From the NCBI GenBank assembly GCA_036897445.1, contig JAYMTL010000148.1:1-47465 (forward strand): a DNA stretch of 47,465 nt, given 5' to 3'. The translations under genes and the position numbers were made by a program. The DNA comes from Pelargonium tetragonum. Its lineage: Eukaryota; Streptophyta; Magnoliopsida; Geraniales; Geraniaceae. Positions 46,401 through 47,465 of the stretch are shown here, piece after piece (position 1 is the first letter of the stretch; every line of letters starts with the position of its first letter). Below the pieces are notes generated by a model. That model did no database searches, was not told the DNA's origin, and saw only the letters and a list, made by a program, of their open reading frames with translations.

Positions 46401-47465
46401 AGCACACCAGCAGAGTCTAAAATTGAACTGAATAAAAGAGTTTCCTGTGCTTTAATAGCAGGACTCTAAAAATGAACATATACTTTTTTCTTTTGTTATA
46501 CTTGCAGTTCCACATAAAATACAAATCTTCTGATCTGAGACCTTATATAATAAAAAAAAGAATCTAGAGAAAAACTAAGCTTACCGAGACGCGGAGCTCG
46601 CCCATAAATTGAGGCGCAGTTACAAGTATCCCTATTAGAAATCTCTAGACCTCCCCTCGAAAATCTCTACAAATAAGTACTAAATTAATTATTAGATCCA
46701 TTCGATTTCTTTCACTCGAAATTAAAGGGGTATACACTTAAGATTAACTGGAAAAACTCCCTACGGGGCCCCTTTTCGCGGGCTTTTAATCCTTGTTTCC
46801 TGTATGATCCCCAGCATTTCATCAAATTACTTAGAATTTGTTTTCACTCAAAGAGCATCTACTTATCTCAAAAATTGGGAAGAACTCCAGGCATATAACC
46901 AATTCTAAGACTCCTTCTCTTTTTCGAAAATGACCCAGACATTATATCTACAAAATGAGGCATTACTAAATGAATCCGGGTAACTTTCTACTTTGATTGT
47001 AAAGCTAGAAAACTCTTTCCCTTAAGGGCAGTATAAGTTTAATGCCTATATTTTTATTAAAGTACTACTTTCAAGAGTCGAAATTATGACACGGGTATTT
47101 ATCTCTCTTACTTATAAAGTGTAAAAGAGGGCTCGCTCCAGTCCTTAATAAATTCTTTTTGTATTATCCCCGTTACTCAAAATAACGATTCTAAAATTGC
47201 TTTGACAACCCCGGGTTTCAACGCAATTTCAACAATTTTTTAGGTAAATCCCTAAGAAACAGTTGAATATATACCTTAAAGTATCCTGTACTTTTCCGGT
47301 TCTAACTAGTACTAGGGAAACTAAAAACCCTTGGAAGGAATTCCAGTATATACTAATAAGTCCGTGTCGTTTTTCCTTCCGATTTGCCCTACAATCCGGA
47401 TTTAGTAAACAAAGCTATAGGCTAATCCCGGAGGTACTCTTCTCTCTTTTAAAGGTTAGCCTACC
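43441..47465. other. gene-free spacer
   Basis: One unidentified 89-codon minus frame lies at 45091-45360. Small structures are ACAGCT-caaaggaat-AGCTGT (45922-45942), GAATTCT/AGAATTC (46109-46135), a tandem pair tttcaaga (46033-46048) and GGGGCCCC near 46765. No gene or RNA is recognised. Confidence 0.6.

Overview
This window is an AT-rich (roughly one-third G+C by eye), almost gene-free stretch of DNA. No intact gene is recognisable. The longest open frames are 114 and 110 codons, about what chance allows at this base composition. The few recognisable pieces point to the mitochondrial genome of a green-lineage organism, probably a streptophyte or land plant. They are a 42-codon decayed piece of mitochondrial-type atp1 (29034-29159, +) and a decayed mitochondrial-type trnQ-UUG (544-610, -). 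Weaker tRNA-like relics resemble trnE-UUC (25861-25934, -), trnN-GUU (26738-26809, -), an initiator/elongator Met tRNA (29600-29668, +) and trnK (39725-39785, +). The lineage is not fixed by this evidence, and a nuclear copy of mitochondrial DNA cannot be excluded.

Layout: 1-2.7 kb, desert with the trnQ relic; 2.75-3.4 kb, an island whose minus strand reads as lysine/tyrosine-rich protein-like sequence, followed by a 55-nt stem-loop; 7.4-8.1 kb, a second such island; 10.25-10.4 kb, a 158-bp element with 18-bp terminal inverted repeats; 10.4-25.8 kb, desert with scattered hairpins; 25.8-30 kb, most of the gene relics (trnE-, trnN- and trnM-like pieces, atp1) and a third, plus-strand lysine-rich island; 31.4-35.6 kb, several strong stem-loops including a perfect 13-bp one; 36.9-38.0 kb, the two longest open frames; 40.2-41.1 kb, a fourth lysine-rich island; 41.1-43.4 kb, a richer-GC island built of shared short words (up to 30 bp identical) and dense in small open frames; 43.4-47.5 kb, desert.

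The most distinctive property is one no gene list names. G and C in this AT-rich DNA are concentrated in short near-palindromic words of the type AAGGG..CCCTT (for example GGGATCCC, GGAATTCC, GGGGAACCCC), recurring roughly every 100-200 bases throughout. Some are embedded in longer perfect hairpins. This resembles in principle the GC clusters and small palindromes of other expanded organelle genomes, but I do not recognise this family. Nothing in the window forms a coherent pathway or operon. The picture is expanded mitochondrial spacer in which old genes have dissolved and small inverted repeats have accumulated.
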